Positions 16,516-26,953 of a stretch of 64,000 nucleotides of DNA are shown piece after piece. How positions within the stretch are numbered: the first letter of the stretch is position 1; every line of letters starts with the position of its first letter. Source of the stretch: Micromonospora echinospora. GTDB taxonomy: Bacteria; Actinomycetota; Actinomycetes; Mycobacteriales; Micromonosporaceae. Both the position numbers and the translations under genes were made by a program. The notes under the pieces were generated by a model. It searched no databases. It had not been told where the DNA came from and worked only from the letters and a program-made list of their open reading frames with translations. Location of the stretch: the NCBI RefSeq assembly GCF_014203425.1, contig NZ_JACHJC010000001.1:1984001-2048000 (forward strand), in the 5' to 3' direction.

Positions 16516-17319
16516 GTGCGTATCGCTCGTTTCGCTCATGCCAAGGGAATGTCGTTCGGGGTCGTCGAGGGCGAGCCGGAGGCCGGGCCGCAGGGCCTGA
16601 CCATCGCCGAGATCGAAGGCCACCCGTTCGGGCAGATCCAGTTCTCCGGCGCCCGCTGGGCGCTCTCCGACGTCCGGCTGCTGTCGCCGATCCTGCCCAG
16701 CAAGGTGGTCTGCGTCGGCCGCAACTACGCCGAGCACGCTGCCGAACACGGCAGCGAGGTGCCGAAGGAGCCGCTGCTCTTCCTCAAACCGTCCACCTCG
16801 GTGATCGGCCCGCGCGACGCGATCCGGCTGCCGATCTTCTCCAAGCAGGTCGAGCACGAGGCCGAACTCGCCGTGGTGATCGGCGCACCGGGCGCCCGCC
16901 GGGCCGACCGGGCCGCCGCCGAGCGGGCCATCTTCGGCTACACCTGCGCCAACGACGTAACCGCGCGGGATCTGCAGCGCTCCGACGGGCAGTGGACCCG
17001 CGCCAAGGGCTTCGACTCGTTCTGCCCGATCGGGCCGTGGATCACCACCGGTCTCGACGTCAGTGACCTGGAGATCCGCTGCGAGGTGGGCCGCAACCCG
17101 GAGGAGATGGAGGTACGCCAGCTCGGCCGGACGAAGGACATGGTGTTCGACGTGCCGGGCCTGGTGTCGTACATCTCGCACGTGATGACGCTGCTGCCCG
17201 GCGACGTGGTCCTGACCGGCACGCCGGCGGGGGTTAGTCCGCTCACCGAGGGGGATACGGTCACCGTGCGGATCCAGGGGATCGGGGAGCTCAGCAACCC
17301 GGTGGTCCCTGTCGCCTGA
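16516..17319 (+). CDS. Fumarylacetoacetate hydrolase (FAH) family protein
   Basis: A 267-residue cytoplasmic enzyme of the FAH/HpcE fold. The metal site is visible as KQVEHEAELAVVIG (E-x-E) with the later YTCANDVTARDLQ Asp, and the lid region KGFDSFCPIGPW is typical. LTGTPAGVSPL is the conserved C-terminal strand. Relatives act on 2-oxo-hydratase, decarboxylase or acylpyruvate substrates; this subgroup commonly sits next to glutamyl-tRNA genes in mycobacteria as well. Starts at GTG 16516. Exact substrate unknown. Confidence 0.88.
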   Translation: MRIARFAHAKGMSFGVVEGEPEAGPQGLTIAEIEGHPFGQIQFSGARWALSDVRLLSPILPSKVVCVGRNYAEHAAEHGSEVPKEPLLFLKPSTSVIGPRDAIRLPIFSKQVEHEAELAVVIGAPGARRADRAAAERAIFGYTCANDVTARDLQRSDGQWTRAKGFDSFCPIGPWITTGLDVSDLEIRCEVGRNPEEMEVRQLGRTKDMVFDVPGLVSYISHVMTLLPGDVVLTGTPAGVSPLTEGDTVTVRIQGIGELSNPVVPVA

Positions 17320-17371
17320 TTCGTTCCGATGCCTCGTTTCCGCTGGTCAGGTGGGTTTCGAGGGGTTGGAT

Positions 17372-17400
17372 TTGGCCTGTCGGCACCGGGAGGGTAAAGT
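17372..17400 (+). promoter_or_regulatory. Candidate promoter of the tRNA-Gln gene
   Basis: TTGGCC (17372-17377), a 17-bp spacer and TAAAGT (17395-17400) lie 27 bp ahead of the mature tRNA end, a normal distance for a short 5' leader. Confidence 0.55.
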
Positions 17401-17427
17401 TCATTCCCGGCGCCGCAAGGGGCCAAT

Positions 17428-17499
17428 GGGGTATGGGGTAATTGGCAGCCCGACTGATTCTGGTTCAGTTAGTCTAGGTTCGAGTCCTGGTACCCCAGC
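17428..17499 (+). tRNA. tRNA-Gln (anticodon CTG)
   Basis: Acceptor arms 17428-17434 (TGGGGTA) and 17492-17498 (TACCCCA) pair fully. The anticodon stem ACTGA/TCAGT closes the loop TTCTGGT, giving anticodon CTG that reads CAG. The T arm GGTTCGAGTCC is standard, and the discriminator is G. No CCA is encoded. Confidence 0.95.
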
Positions 17500-17574
17500 G
17501 CAGCCGCGGGTTCGCAAGAGCCCACGGACGCTGGATTCCGGCAGCTCACGCTGGCGGAGTGCAATGAAGGTTCT

Positions 17575-17647
17575 GGCCCCGTCGTCTAGCGGCCCAGGAC
17601 GCCGCCCTCTCAAGGCGGTAGCGCCGGTTCGAATCCGGTCGGGGCTA
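17575..17647 (+). tRNA. tRNA-Glu (anticodon CTC), copy 1
   Basis: Acceptor GGCCCCG pairs with CGGGGCT (one G-T pair at the end). Anticodon stem CCGCC/GGCGG closes loop CTCTCAA, anticodon CTC reading GAG. The T loop GGTTCGAATCC is standard. Identical in sequence to the copy at 17810. Confidence 0.95.
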
Positions 17648-17657
17648 CAGCACCGAC

Positions 17658-17684
17658 AGCCCGTCCCGTTTTCCGGGGCGGGCT
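17658..17684 (+). terminator. Terminator after first tRNA-Glu
   Basis: Eleven-bp stem (17658-17668 with 17674-17684, one G-T pair), TTTTC loop region, followed by TTTC. It would end the tRNA-Gln/tRNA-Glu transcript. Confidence 0.75.
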
Positions 17685-17759
17685 TTCTGCCGTCCGGCCA
17701 CGTGCTTTCCGCGTGCGGTGGGGTGTACCCCCGCGGCGCGGTGCCGGACGCGATGCCGC

Positions 17760-17765
17760 TAGACT
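17760..17765 (+). promoter_or_regulatory. Possible -10 element of second tRNA-Glu
   Basis: TAGACT (17760-17765) lies 44 bp before the second tRNA-Glu and after the terminator of the first, so this copy probably has its own promoter. No convincing -35 is visible. Confidence 0.3.
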
Positions 17766-17809
17766 ACTGCCACGCCACCCGGCAGGGCGGCGAAGCAGGA
17801 AAAGTGCCT

Positions 17810-17882
17810 GGCCCCGTCGTCTAGCGGCCCAGGACGCCGCCCTCTCAAGGCGGTAGCGCCGGTTCGAATCCGGTCGGGGCTA
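17810..17882 (+). tRNA. tRNA-Glu (anticodon CTC), copy 2
   Basis: Base-for-base identical to the tRNA-Glu at 17575-17647, with its own downstream terminator. A recent local duplication or gene conversion keeps the two equal. The flanking leader differs except for the short CTGGCCCC junction. Confidence 0.95.
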
Positions 17883-17891
17883 CGTTCACCG

Positions 17892-17922
17892 ACGGCCCGT
17901 CTCGCTCCGCGAGGCGGGCCGT
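17892..17922 (+). terminator. Terminator after second tRNA-Glu
   Basis: Thirteen-bp stem (17892-17904 with 17910-17922, one G-T pair) around a CTCCG loop, ten bases after the tRNA end. Confidence 0.75.
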
Positions 17923-17955
17923 TCGCATTCCCCGCCCTCCCGCTTTGCCCTGCCC

Positions 17956-18018
17956 CGTTGATCATGAAGTTAGCGGCAGTCTGGGAGATCAAAAATGCCG
18001 CCAACTTCATGATCAACG
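17956..18018. repeat. REP-like extragenic palindrome, element A
   Basis: Arms 17956-17978 and 17996-18018 are 23 bp with a single mismatch, starting CGTTGATCATGAAGTT and separated by 17 bp that include GGGAGATCAAAAA. It lies between the tRNA-Glu terminator and the ndgR stop. It is far larger than a terminator needs to be, and relatively AT-rich for this genome. Shape (GATC near the outer end, GGC near the inner end) resembles element B at 47240-47310. Likely one copy of a dispersed repeat. Confidence 0.65.
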
Positions 18019-18045
18019 CGAGGGGTGGGGAGGGGGCAGCCGGGG

Positions 18046-18744
18046 TCAGAGGCCGGAGAGGCGCTGGCCGGCTCGGACGACGGCCATGGCGTGGCGTTCG
18101 CCGGGACGGCGGCCGAGGCGCTCGATCGGGCCGGAGATGCTGATCGCGGCGATCACCCGCCCGGTGCGGTCCCGGATCGGCGCCGAGACGCTCGCCACAC
18201 CCGCCTCCCGCTCCGCGACGCTCTGGGCCCAGCCGCGCCGCCGCACCTCGGCCAGCGTGCGGCCGGTGAACTTGGAGCGGGGGAGCAGCGGCATCACCGC
18301 CTCCGGCGGCTCCCAGGCGAGCAGGATCTGCGCCGCCGACCCGGCGGTCATCGGCAGCACCGAGCCGACCGGGACGGTGTCCCGCAGGCCGCTGGCGCGC
18401 TCGGCGGCGGCCACGCAGATCCGTTCGTCGGCGCGCCGCAGGTAGAGCTGGGCGCTTTCGCCGGTGGCGTCCCGTAGCGCGGCGAGCAGCGGCTCGGCGG
18501 CGGTCAGGAGCACGTCCGGGGCCGCGTTCGCCAGCTCGCCCAGGCGTGGCCCAGGGCGCCACCGGCCCTGGGTGTCCCGGACGAGCATCCGGTGGATCTC
18601 CAGCGCCTGTGCCAGCCGGTGCGCGGTGGCCCGGGGCAGCTTGGTGCGTTCAACGAGTTCGGCCAGGCTGGCGCCGTCGACACAGGCGGCCAGGATGACC
18701 ACCGCCTTGTCGAGAACGCCGACACCGCTCATACTGTGTCCCAC
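18046..18744 (-). CDS. ndgR: IclR-family regulator of leucine biosynthesis (NdgR/AreB type)
   Basis: A 232-residue IclR regulator: winged helix at about 8-70 (SGVGVLDKAVVILAAC then LPRATAHRLAQALE) and a C-terminal effector domain (SAQLYLRRADERICVAAAE, PVGSVLPMTAGSAAQI). It closely follows the Streptomyces NdgR/AreB pattern, known to act on leuCD. GTG 18744 has GGGAGGT 12 bp upstream; ATG 18732 is an alternative. It is divergent from leuC with only 37 bp between, so one operator can serve both. Confidence 0.9.
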   Translation of the reverse strand: MGHSMSGVGVLDKAVVILAACVDGASLAELVERTKLPRATAHRLAQALEIHRMLVRDTQGRWRPGPRLGELANAAPDVLLTAAEPLLAALRDATGESAQLYLRRADERICVAAAERASGLRDTVPVGSVLPMTAGSAAQILLAWEPPEAVMPLLPRSKFTGRTLAEVRRRGWAQSVAEREAGVASVSAPIRDRTGRVIAAISISGPIERLGRRPGERHAMAVVRAGQRLSGL

Positions 18745-18750
18745 AAGCCG

Positions 18751-18770
18751 AAATTTACCTCCCAGAATTT
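18751..18770. promoter_or_regulatory. Candidate NdgR operator between ndgR and leuC
   Basis: An inverted repeat AAATT-N10-AATTT (18751-18755, 18766-18770) sits in the 37-bp intergenic gap between divergent ndgR and leuC. IclR regulators usually bind short AT-rich palindromes near their own gene. Its AT content stands out in a very GC-rich region. Confidence 0.5.
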
Positions 18771-18781
18771 AGGATGTCCAG

Positions 18782-20224
18782 ATGGTGGGAGTCACTCAAC
18801 CGAGGACCCTGGCCGAGAAGGTCTGGGACGCACACGTGGTCCGCTCCGCCGACGGGGAGCCGGACCTGCTCTTCATCGACCTGCACCTGCTGCACGAGGT
18901 GACCAGCCCGCAGGCGTTCGACGGGCTGCGTCTGGCCGGGCGCGGGGTCCGCCGTACCGACCTGACGATCGCGACGGAGGACCACAACACCCCGACCGGG
19001 TACGACGACCCGGCGTTCCGCCTCCGGCGCGGCGACCTGCTCACGATCGCGGACCCCACCTCCCGCACCCAGATCGAGACGCTGCGTCGCAACTGTGCCG
19101 AGTTCGGCGTCCGCCTGCACGCGCTGGGCGACGAGAACCAGGGCATCGTGCACGTCATCGGCCCGCAGCTCGGCCTCACCCAGCCCGGCATGACGATCGT
19201 CTGTGGCGACTCGCACACCGCCACCCACGGCGCGTTCGGCGCGCTCGCGTTCGGCATCGGCACCAGTGAGGTCGAACACGTGCTGGCCACGCAGACGCTG
19301 CCGCAGGCACGGCCGAAGACCATGGCGGTGAACGTCGTCGGCGAGCTGGCGCCCGGCGTCACCGCCAAGGACCTGGTGCTCGCGCTGATCGCACAGGTGG
19401 GCACCGGCGGCGGTCGCGGCCACATCGTGGAGTACCGCGGCGAGGCGATCCAGGTCCTCTCCATGGAGGGGCGGATGACCATCGCCAACATGTCCATCGA
19501 GTGGGGCGCCAAGGCCGGCATGATCGCGCCGGACGAGACCACGTTCGCGTACCTGAAGGGGCGGCCGAACGCGCCCCAGGGCGACGACTGGGACGCGGCG
19601 CTGGAGTACTGGCGCACGCTGCCCACCGACGACGGCGCGACGTTCGACACCGAGGTCACGCTCGACGCGAGCCGGATCACGCCGTTCGTCACCTGGGGCA
19701 CCAACCCCGGGCAGGGCGTGCCGCTGGGCGCGACGGTGCCGGACCCGGAGGAGTTCGTCACCGAGCCGGAGCGGGTCGCCGCCCGGCGCGCGCTGGAGTA
19801 CATGGACCTCAACCCGGGCACGCCGATGCGTGACCTGGCCGTGGACGTGGTCTTCGTCGGCTCCTGCACCAACGGCCGCCTGGAGGACCTGCGGACCGCC
19901 GCCGACGTGCTGCGCGGCCACCAGGTCGCCGACGGCGTACGCATGCTGGTGGTGCCCGGCTCGGCCGCGGTCCGCGAGGCGGCCGAGGCGGAAGGGCTGG
20001 ACAAGGTGTTCACCGACGCCGGCGCCGAGTGGCGTTTCGCCGGCTGCTCCATGTGCCTGGGCATGAACCCGGACACGCTGAAGCCGGGTGAGCGGTCCGC
20101 CTCGACCTCCAACCGCAACTTCGAGGGCCGCCAGGGCCGGGGCGGGCGTACCCACCTGGTGTCCCCGCCGGTCGCCGCCGCCACCGCCGTGGTCGGCCGG
20201 CTGGCCGCCCCCGCCGACCTGTAG
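18782..20224 (+). CDS. leuC: 3-isopropylmalate dehydratase large subunit
   Basis: A 480-residue aconitase-family subunit that with LeuD isomerises 2- to 3-isopropylmalate in leucine synthesis. The [4Fe-4S] cysteines are visible in [15 protein letters not shown] and in [30 protein letters not shown] is the aconitase signature. ATG 18782 has AGGA eight bases ahead. It is followed 15 bp later by leuD and is divergent from ndgR, its probable regulator. Confidence 0.97.
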   Translation: MVGVTQPRTLAEKVWDAHVVRSADGEPDLLFIDLHLLHEVTSPQAFDGLRLAGRGVRRTDLTIATEDHNTPTGYDDPAFRLRRGDLLTIADPTSRTQIETLRRNCAEFGVRLHALGDENQGIVHVIGPQLGLTQPGMTIVCGDSHTATHGAFGALAFGIGTSEVEHVLATQTLPQARPKTMAVNVVGELAPGVTAKDLVLALIAQVGTGGGRGHIVEYRGEAIQVLSMEGRMTIANMSIEWGAKAGMIAPDETTFAYLKGRPNAPQGDDWDAALEYWRTLPTDDGATFDTEVTLDASRITPFVTWGTNPGQGVPLGATVPDPEEFVTEPERVAARRALEYMDLNPGTPMRDLAVDVVFVGSCTNGRLEDLRTAADVLRGHQVADGVRMLVVPGSAAVREAAEAEGLDKVFTDAGAEWRFAGCSMCLGMNPDTLKPGERSASTSNRNFEGRQGRGGRTHLVSPPVAAATAVVGRLAAPADL

Positions 20225-20239
20225 AAGGGCAGCCGAGAG

Positions 20240-20827
20240 ATGGACAAGTTCACCACCCACACCGGCACGGCCGTGCCGCTGCGCCGGTCCAACGTGGACA
20301 CCGACCAGATCATCCCCGCCGTGTACCTCAAGCGGGTGACCCGGACCGGATTCGCCGACGGTCTGTTCAACGCGTGGCGGGAGGACCCGTCATTCGTCCT
20401 CAACGATCCCGTCCATTCGGGTGCGTCGATTCTGATCGCCGGCCCCGAGTTCGGCACCGGATCCTCCCGGGAGCACGCCGTCTGGGCGCTGCGGGACTGG
20501 GGCTTCCGGGCCGTCATCTCGCCCCGCTTCGGCGACATCTTCCGCGGCAACGCGCTCAAGGAAGGTCTCCTTCCGGTCGAGCTGGAATTGAAAGCCGTGG
20601 AAGAACTGTGGGATCTCGTGGAATCCGAGCCGACCACGCCGATCACTGTCGACCTCGCCGCCCGCCAGGTCCACGCCGGTGACGCCACCTGGGCGTTCCC
20701 GCTGGACGACCACAGCCGTTGGCGGCTGATGGAGGGCTTGGACGACATTGGACTCACCCTCCGGCACGAGGCGGAGATCTCCTCGTACGAGGCGTCCCGG
20801 CCGTCGTTCCTGCCCTCGGTGGCCTGA
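20240..20827 (+). CDS. leuD: 3-isopropylmalate dehydratase small subunit
   Basis: A 195-residue swivelling-domain partner of LeuC. Signature regions are [18 protein letters not shown] at the start and [19 protein letters not shown] in the middle. A short leader with a weak RBS separates it from leuC; the two genes form one operon that ends at the strong hairpin just downstream. Confidence 0.97.
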   Translation: MDKFTTHTGTAVPLRRSNVDTDQIIPAVYLKRVTRTGFADGLFNAWREDPSFVLNDPVHSGASILIAGPEFGTGSSREHAVWALRDWGFRAVISPRFGDIFRGNALKEGLLPVELELKAVEELWDLVESEPTTPITVDLAARQVHAGDATWAFPLDDHSRWRLMEGLDDIGLTLRHEAEISSYEASRPSFLPSVA

Positions 20828-20838
20828 CTCCGGCCCGA

Positions 20839-20873
20839 ATTCGCCCCCACCGGTGTGCCCGGTGGGGGCGAAT
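20839..20873 (+). terminator. Terminator of leuCD
   Basis: Fifteen-bp perfect arms (20839-20853 and 20859-20873) around a TGTGC loop, 12 bp after the leuD stop. It insulates leuCD from the hup gene. Confidence 0.8.
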
Positions 20874-20986
20874 CCGTTACGACACAAGGGCTTTTTTCCA
20901 CCGAATGTTTGTGTCCAGGCAGCACAGGGCATAACGTGCGCGCAGAATGGCTCGCGTCGAGTCAGTTGCACAATCGGGAGGAAGTC

Positions 20987-21592
20987 GTGAACAAGGCCGA
21001 GCTCATCGAGGCGCTCGCCGTTCGCCTGGGGGACCGGAAGACGGCGACGGCCGCGCTCGACGCGGTTCTCGCTGAGGTCCAGGCGGCGGTCACCAAGGGC
21101 GAGAAGGTGGCGATCACCGGTTTCGGAGCGTTCGAGAAGCGCGTCCGGGGAGCCCGAACAGCGCGCAACCCGCGGACCGGAGAGGCGGTGAAGGTCAAGA
21201 AGACCTCCGTCCCGACGTTCCGCGCCGGCGCGGGCTTCAAGGAGATGGTGGCCAGCGGCAAGGTGCCCAAGGACACCGCCGCCGCGAAGAAGACCACCGG
21301 CGCTGCCAAGAAGACCACGGCGGCGAAGACCACCGGCGCCGCGAAGAAGACCACGGCGGCGAAGGCCACCAAGACCACCGCGACCAAGAAGGCCGCCCCG
21401 GCGAAGAAGGCGGCCGCGACCAAGACCACGGCGGCGAAGAAGACGACCGCGGCGAAGTCCACCGCGGCGAAGAAGACCACCGCCGCCAAGAAGACGACCG
21501 CGGCGAAGTCCGCCACGGCCAAGAAGACGACCGCGGCCAAGAAGGCGCCCGCGAAGAAGGCACCGGCCAAGAAGGCCGCCAGCCGGCGCTGA
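20987..21592 (+). CDS. hup: HU-family nucleoid protein with Lys/Ala-rich tail
   Basis: A 201-residue HupB/HupS-type protein. Residues 1-90 are the HU fold ([10 protein letters not shown]..., with the DNA-arm region [16 protein letters not shown]). Residues about 95-201 are a low-complexity tail of AAKKTT and AAKKAP units resembling histone H1, as in mycobacterial HupB. GTG 20987 with GGGAGGAAG upstream is chosen; the longer frame is not HU-like. The tail's repeats may vary in number between strains. It is monocistronic and closed by a strong terminator. Confidence 0.95.
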   Translation: MNKAELIEALAVRLGDRKTATAALDAVLAEVQAAVTKGEKVAITGFGAFEKRVRGARTARNPRTGEAVKVKKTSVPTFRAGAGFKEMVASGKVPKDTAAAKKTTGAAKKTTAAKTTGAAKKTTAAKATKTTATKKAAPAKKAAATKTTAAKKTTAAKSTAAKKTTAAKKTTAAKSATAKKTTAAKKAPAKKAPAKKAASRR

Positions 21593-21606
21593 CCGGACGG
21601 CCCACG

Positions 21607-21638
21607 AAGGGCGCCCACCGTTCGCGGTGGGCGCCCTT
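21607..21638 (+). terminator. Terminator of hup
   Basis: Fourteen-bp perfect arms (21607-21620 and 21625-21638) closed by a TTCG tetraloop, 14 bp after the stop. Confidence 0.85.
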
Positions 21639-21726
21639 TCGCATGGGTACGCGTTGACCACCCGCCGCCGCGCGCCGCAGAATCGCCGTGCCGAAAACCC
21701 CCGTCGGTCACGAGAAGAGGCGCCCC

Positions 21727-23658
21727 GTGCGGCACCGTCACCTCTCCACCCTGGCGCTCGCGCTGGGTATCGCGGTCCTGCTGGATGTGCTGCGGGTCTG
21801 GCTCCCGTCGGTCATCACCCTCTTCGGGCGGGCCGCCGAGACCCCCGCCGAGCTGCTCGGCGCGTTCGCGCTCGGCTGGTTCCTGCTCGCCCTCGCCGCG
21901 CCTGCGCTCGTACGCCGGATCGGCGCCCGCCCGGTCGGCCTCGTCGCGGCCGGTGTGCTGGCGGCGGCGCGGCTGGCGCTCACCGCGCAACCCGGTGGCC
22001 CGGCACAGCTCTGGCTGGCCTGCGCCGGGCTGCTAGCCGGGCTGGTCTGGCTGGCCGCCACCGCCGCGTCGGCGCCCCGGCCGGTCGCCGGGCTGGCGTT
22101 GGGCCTGGCCGGGAACGCGGTCGGGCACGCCCTGCTCGGCACCGAGGACCTGGTGTGGCGCGGCGGCGTCCCGGCCTGGACCCTGAGCGCCCTGCTGGTG
22201 CTGGCGTTCCTGGCCGCGTCCGTGAAGGAGCGGACCACGGCGTCCGGAGAGCCGTCCCCGACGGGCGTGGACGAGGGCGTGGCCGCCGCGGCCAGCTGGC
22301 GCACCCGTACGCCGGGACGCCGGGCCTGGCTGCTGTGCGGGCCGGCACTGGTGCTGGCCGGTCAGGTGGCGCTCGCCCCGGCGCTCTGGAGCGCCGCCGC
22401 CGGCACCGGATCGCCCGACTTTCCCGGGCTCGCCCGCCCCGCCGGCGCAGCCGTGCCGGGCGCGCTGGCGGTCCTGCTGTTCCTGGCGTCGGCGCTGTTC
22501 CGGGTGCCGGCGCGTCCGGCCCGGGTGCTGTGGCCGGCGGCGCTGCTCGCCGGATCGGTGCTGTTCGTGACCGGGCTTCTCGTACCGGCGTACCTGCTCA
22601 CCGCCGCCGGTCTCGGCGGCTGCCTGGCGTTGACCGACGCGGCAGCCGGCGACGGCCGGGCCGCCGGAACCGATGACGGCGGGCGGGCGGGTGCACGGCG
22701 CGGGCGGGCGGCCGCGCTCGGGATGCTCGTCTTCGCGGTGGCCACGGTGGCCTACTACGCCGCCTACGACGTGGGGTACCCCAACTGGTGGGCCCCGGTC
22801 GCCACGGCCCTCCTGGTCGCTGTGGTGGCGGCCGGCGCACCCCGCCAGGCTGACCCGGCGCTGCCCGCCCCGGTCCGGGTCACCGTCCTGGCCGGCCTGA
22901 CCGCGCTGGCCGGGCTGGGCGCCGCGCTGCACGTACCGCCCGCGCAGGCCCGGCCGACGACCGCGCCGGCGGCGGTACGGGTGGCCGCGTACAACATCCG
23001 GATGGGTTTCGGCCTGGACGGCCGGCTGGACCTCGACGCGCTGGCCCGGGAACTGCGCGGCGCGGACATCGTGCTGCTCAGCGAGGTCGACCGGGGCTGG
23101 TGGCTCAACGGCGGTCACGACACGCTGGGGTCGCTGGCCCGGCGGCTGGAGATGCCGTACGTCTTCGCGCCCGCCGCCGACCCGGTCTGGGGCGACGCGG
23201 TGCTCAGCCGGTTCCCGGCGCGCTCCGGTCAGACCCGGCGGCTGACCGCGCACGGCGCGCCGACCGGGGCGCAGGCCCTCGGCGTCACGCTCGACCTCGG
23301 CGGCCGCGAACTGGCAGTGGTGGCCACGCATCTGCAACCGCCACCCGGCCGGGATCCGGTCGAGCAGGCCCGCGAGGTGGCCGCGTTCGCCGGCCGGTAC
23401 GCCGCCGGCCGTCCGCTGGTGCTCGGTGGCGACCTCAACACCGAGCCGGCCGACCCGGCGTTCGCCGAGTTCACACGCGCCGGGCTGGTGGACGCGCTGG
23501 CCCCGGCCCGGCCGCTGCGGACCAGCCCGGCCGACGACCCGCGCACCCAGATCGACCACGTCTTCGTCTCGCCGGGCCTGACCGCCGGCGCGGTACGCGC
23601 ACCGCGCACCGAGGCCAGCGACCACCTCCCGGTGACGCTCACCGTCACGCTGCCCTGA
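21727..23658 (+). CDS. Polytopic membrane protein with C-terminal EEP domain
   Basis: A 643-residue protein. The first about 410 residues hold around ten hydrophobic helices; from VRVAAYNIRMGFGLDGRLDL on is an endonuclease/exonuclease/phosphatase domain with LLSEVDRGW, GGDLNTEPADP, QIDHVFVS and the final SDHLPVTL. The GTG at 21727 follows GAGAAGAGG by seven bases and is preferred to a GTG 39 bp upstream. Related proteins elsewhere are fused to membrane domains of GPI- or lipid-modifying type. It ends 21 bp before the converging mutT1 gene. Confidence 0.85.
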   Translation: MRHRHLSTLALALGIAVLLDVLRVWLPSVITLFGRAAETPAELLGAFALGWFLLALAAPALVRRIGARPVGLVAAGVLAAARLALTAQPGGPAQLWLACAGLLAGLVWLAATAASAPRPVAGLALGLAGNAVGHALLGTEDLVWRGGVPAWTLSALLVLAFLAASVKERTTASGEPSPTGVDEGVAAAASWRTRTPGRRAWLLCGPALVLAGQVALAPALWSAAAGTGSPDFPGLARPAGAAVPGALAVLLFLASALFRVPARPARVLWPAALLAGSVLFVTGLLVPAYLLTAAGLGGCLALTDAAAGDGRAAGTDDGGRAGARRGRAAALGMLVFAVATVAYYAAYDVGYPNWWAPVATALLVAVVAAGAPRQADPALPAPVRVTVLAGLTALAGLGAALHVPPAQARPTTAPAAVRVAAYNIRMGFGLDGRLDLDALARELRGADIVLLSEVDRGWWLNGGHDTLGSLARRLEMPYVFAPAADPVWGDAVLSRFPARSGQTRRLTAHGAPTGAQALGVTLDLGGRELAVVATHLQPPPGRDPVEQAREVAAFAGRYAAGRPLVLGGDLNTEPADPAFAEFTRAGLVDALAPARPLRTSPADDPRTQIDHVFVSPGLTAGAVRAPRTEASDHLPVTLTVTLP

Positions 23659-23679
23659 CCCGCCGGCCCGCGGCCTACC

Positions 23680-24561
23680 TCACAGCCGGTCGGCGAGGAC
23701 CAGACGGTCGCCGGCGAAGGGCAGCAGCCAGCCGCTTCCCTTGGCGGTGGCGAAGTCGTCCGCGCGGCCGGCGAGCCGTTCCAGCGCGCCCGGGATCACC
23801 TTGCCCTGGCTGCACACCGCCACCGCCCCGGCGGTGAGCGCCAGCGCGGTCAGCCGGGCCGCGGCGGCCAGCGCGCACTCCTCGACCTGCTGGCCCGGCG
23901 CCGGCTCGTCGAAGTCGCCACACACCTCGATCGGCAGGTCCAGCCGGGCCGCGGCCGGGCCCAGCGTCTGCACGCAGCGGCGCGCCGATGCGGAGAACAG
24001 GCGCTCCGGGCGGACCAGGGCCACGAGCGGGACCAGCGCCCGCGCCCGGGCCAGCCCGTCGTCGTCCAGTGGACGTCCGTGGTCCGGGCCGGTCCAGGTG
24101 CCGCGCTTGCCGGCGCTGGCGTGCCGCACCAGCAGCACGGTCGCGGTGACCTGCGGCAGCGCCGCGAACGCGGCGATCACCTCGGCGTCGTGCGGGTAGC
24201 TGACCCGGCGTACCGCCTCGTCGACCGGGAACCAGGCCACGTCGTCGACCTCGGTGCCGGGCTGGAAGCCGCCGGTGCCGGCCGCCCGCATCGACCAGTA
24301 GTCGACCGCCTTGGCGTGACCCTCGCTGCGGTAGCGGACAGTGGGCAGACGCACCTGCGGCACCGCCCGCACGTCGCTCTCCTCGGCCACCTCACGGACG
24401 GCGGCCACCAGCGGATGCTCGCCGCGATCCAGCTTGCCCTTCGGCAGCGACCAGTCGCCGTACCGGGGACGGTGCACCAGGCAGACCTCGACGCCGGCCG
24501 GGCCCGGGCGCCACACCACGCCACCCGCGGCCCGGATCCGCACCGGCTCGTCGTCGCTCAC
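23680..24561 (-). CDS. mutT1: Nudix hydrolase with histidine-phosphatase domain (MutT1-like)
   Basis: A 293-residue two-domain enzyme. Residues about 1-140 hold the Nudix box GKLDRGEHPLVAAVREVAEE; residues about 150-290 are a SixA-like phosphoglycerate-mutase-fold domain with the catalytic LVRHASAG. This arrangement is that of mycobacterial MutT1, which cleans 8-oxo-GTP/dGTP and dinucleoside polyphosphates. Beside ppk, as in Mycobacterium. Start GTG 24561 matches family length; a start 33 bp upstream is possible. Confidence 0.9.
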   Translation of the reverse strand: MSDDEPVRIRAAGGVVWRPGPAGVEVCLVHRPRYGDWSLPKGKLDRGEHPLVAAVREVAEESDVRAVPQVRLPTVRYRSEGHAKAVDYWSMRAAGTGGFQPGTEVDDVAWFPVDEAVRRVSYPHDAEVIAAFAALPQVTATVLLVRHASAGKRGTWTGPDHGRPLDDDGLARARALVPLVALVRPERLFSASARRCVQTLGPAAARLDLPIEVCGDFDEPAPGQQVEECALAAAARLTALALTAGAVAVCSQGKVIPGALERLAGRADDFATAKGSGWLLPFAGDRLVLADRL

Positions 24562-24601
24562 CCGCTCACCGTATGCCCGCCCGGCACGCGCCACGGCTCG
24601 C

Positions 24602-26902
<2,301 letters not shown>

Positions 26903-26917
26903 CTCATGATTCCCCGA

Positions 26918-26939
26918 TAAGGGTGAACGGAAAATGAAC
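26918..26939 (-). promoter_or_regulatory. PHO box (PhoP binding site) upstream of ppk
   Basis: On the minus strand two 11-nt direct repeat units follow each other exactly: GTTCATTTTCC (26939-26929) and GTTCACCCTTA (26928-26918). This matches the actinobacterial PhoP repeat unit that begins GTTCA. It starts 16 bp before the ppk start codon, overlapping the expected -35 region of a leaderless promoter. In Streptomyces ppk is a known PhoP target; here the site is read from sequence only. Confidence 0.65.
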
Positions 26940-26953
26940 TCCGGCCAGGTTGT

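Noticed and set aside
18796..20925. A 709-residue minus-strand open frame opposite leuCD
   Set aside because: Ser/Arg-rich composition typical of antisense of GC-rich genes; leuC and leuD on the plus strand are certain.
21250..21590. Short tandem repeats in the hup tail as a CRISPR or satellite array
   Set aside because: The repeats encode AAKKTT-type units in frame and have no spacers; it is a protein low-complexity tail.
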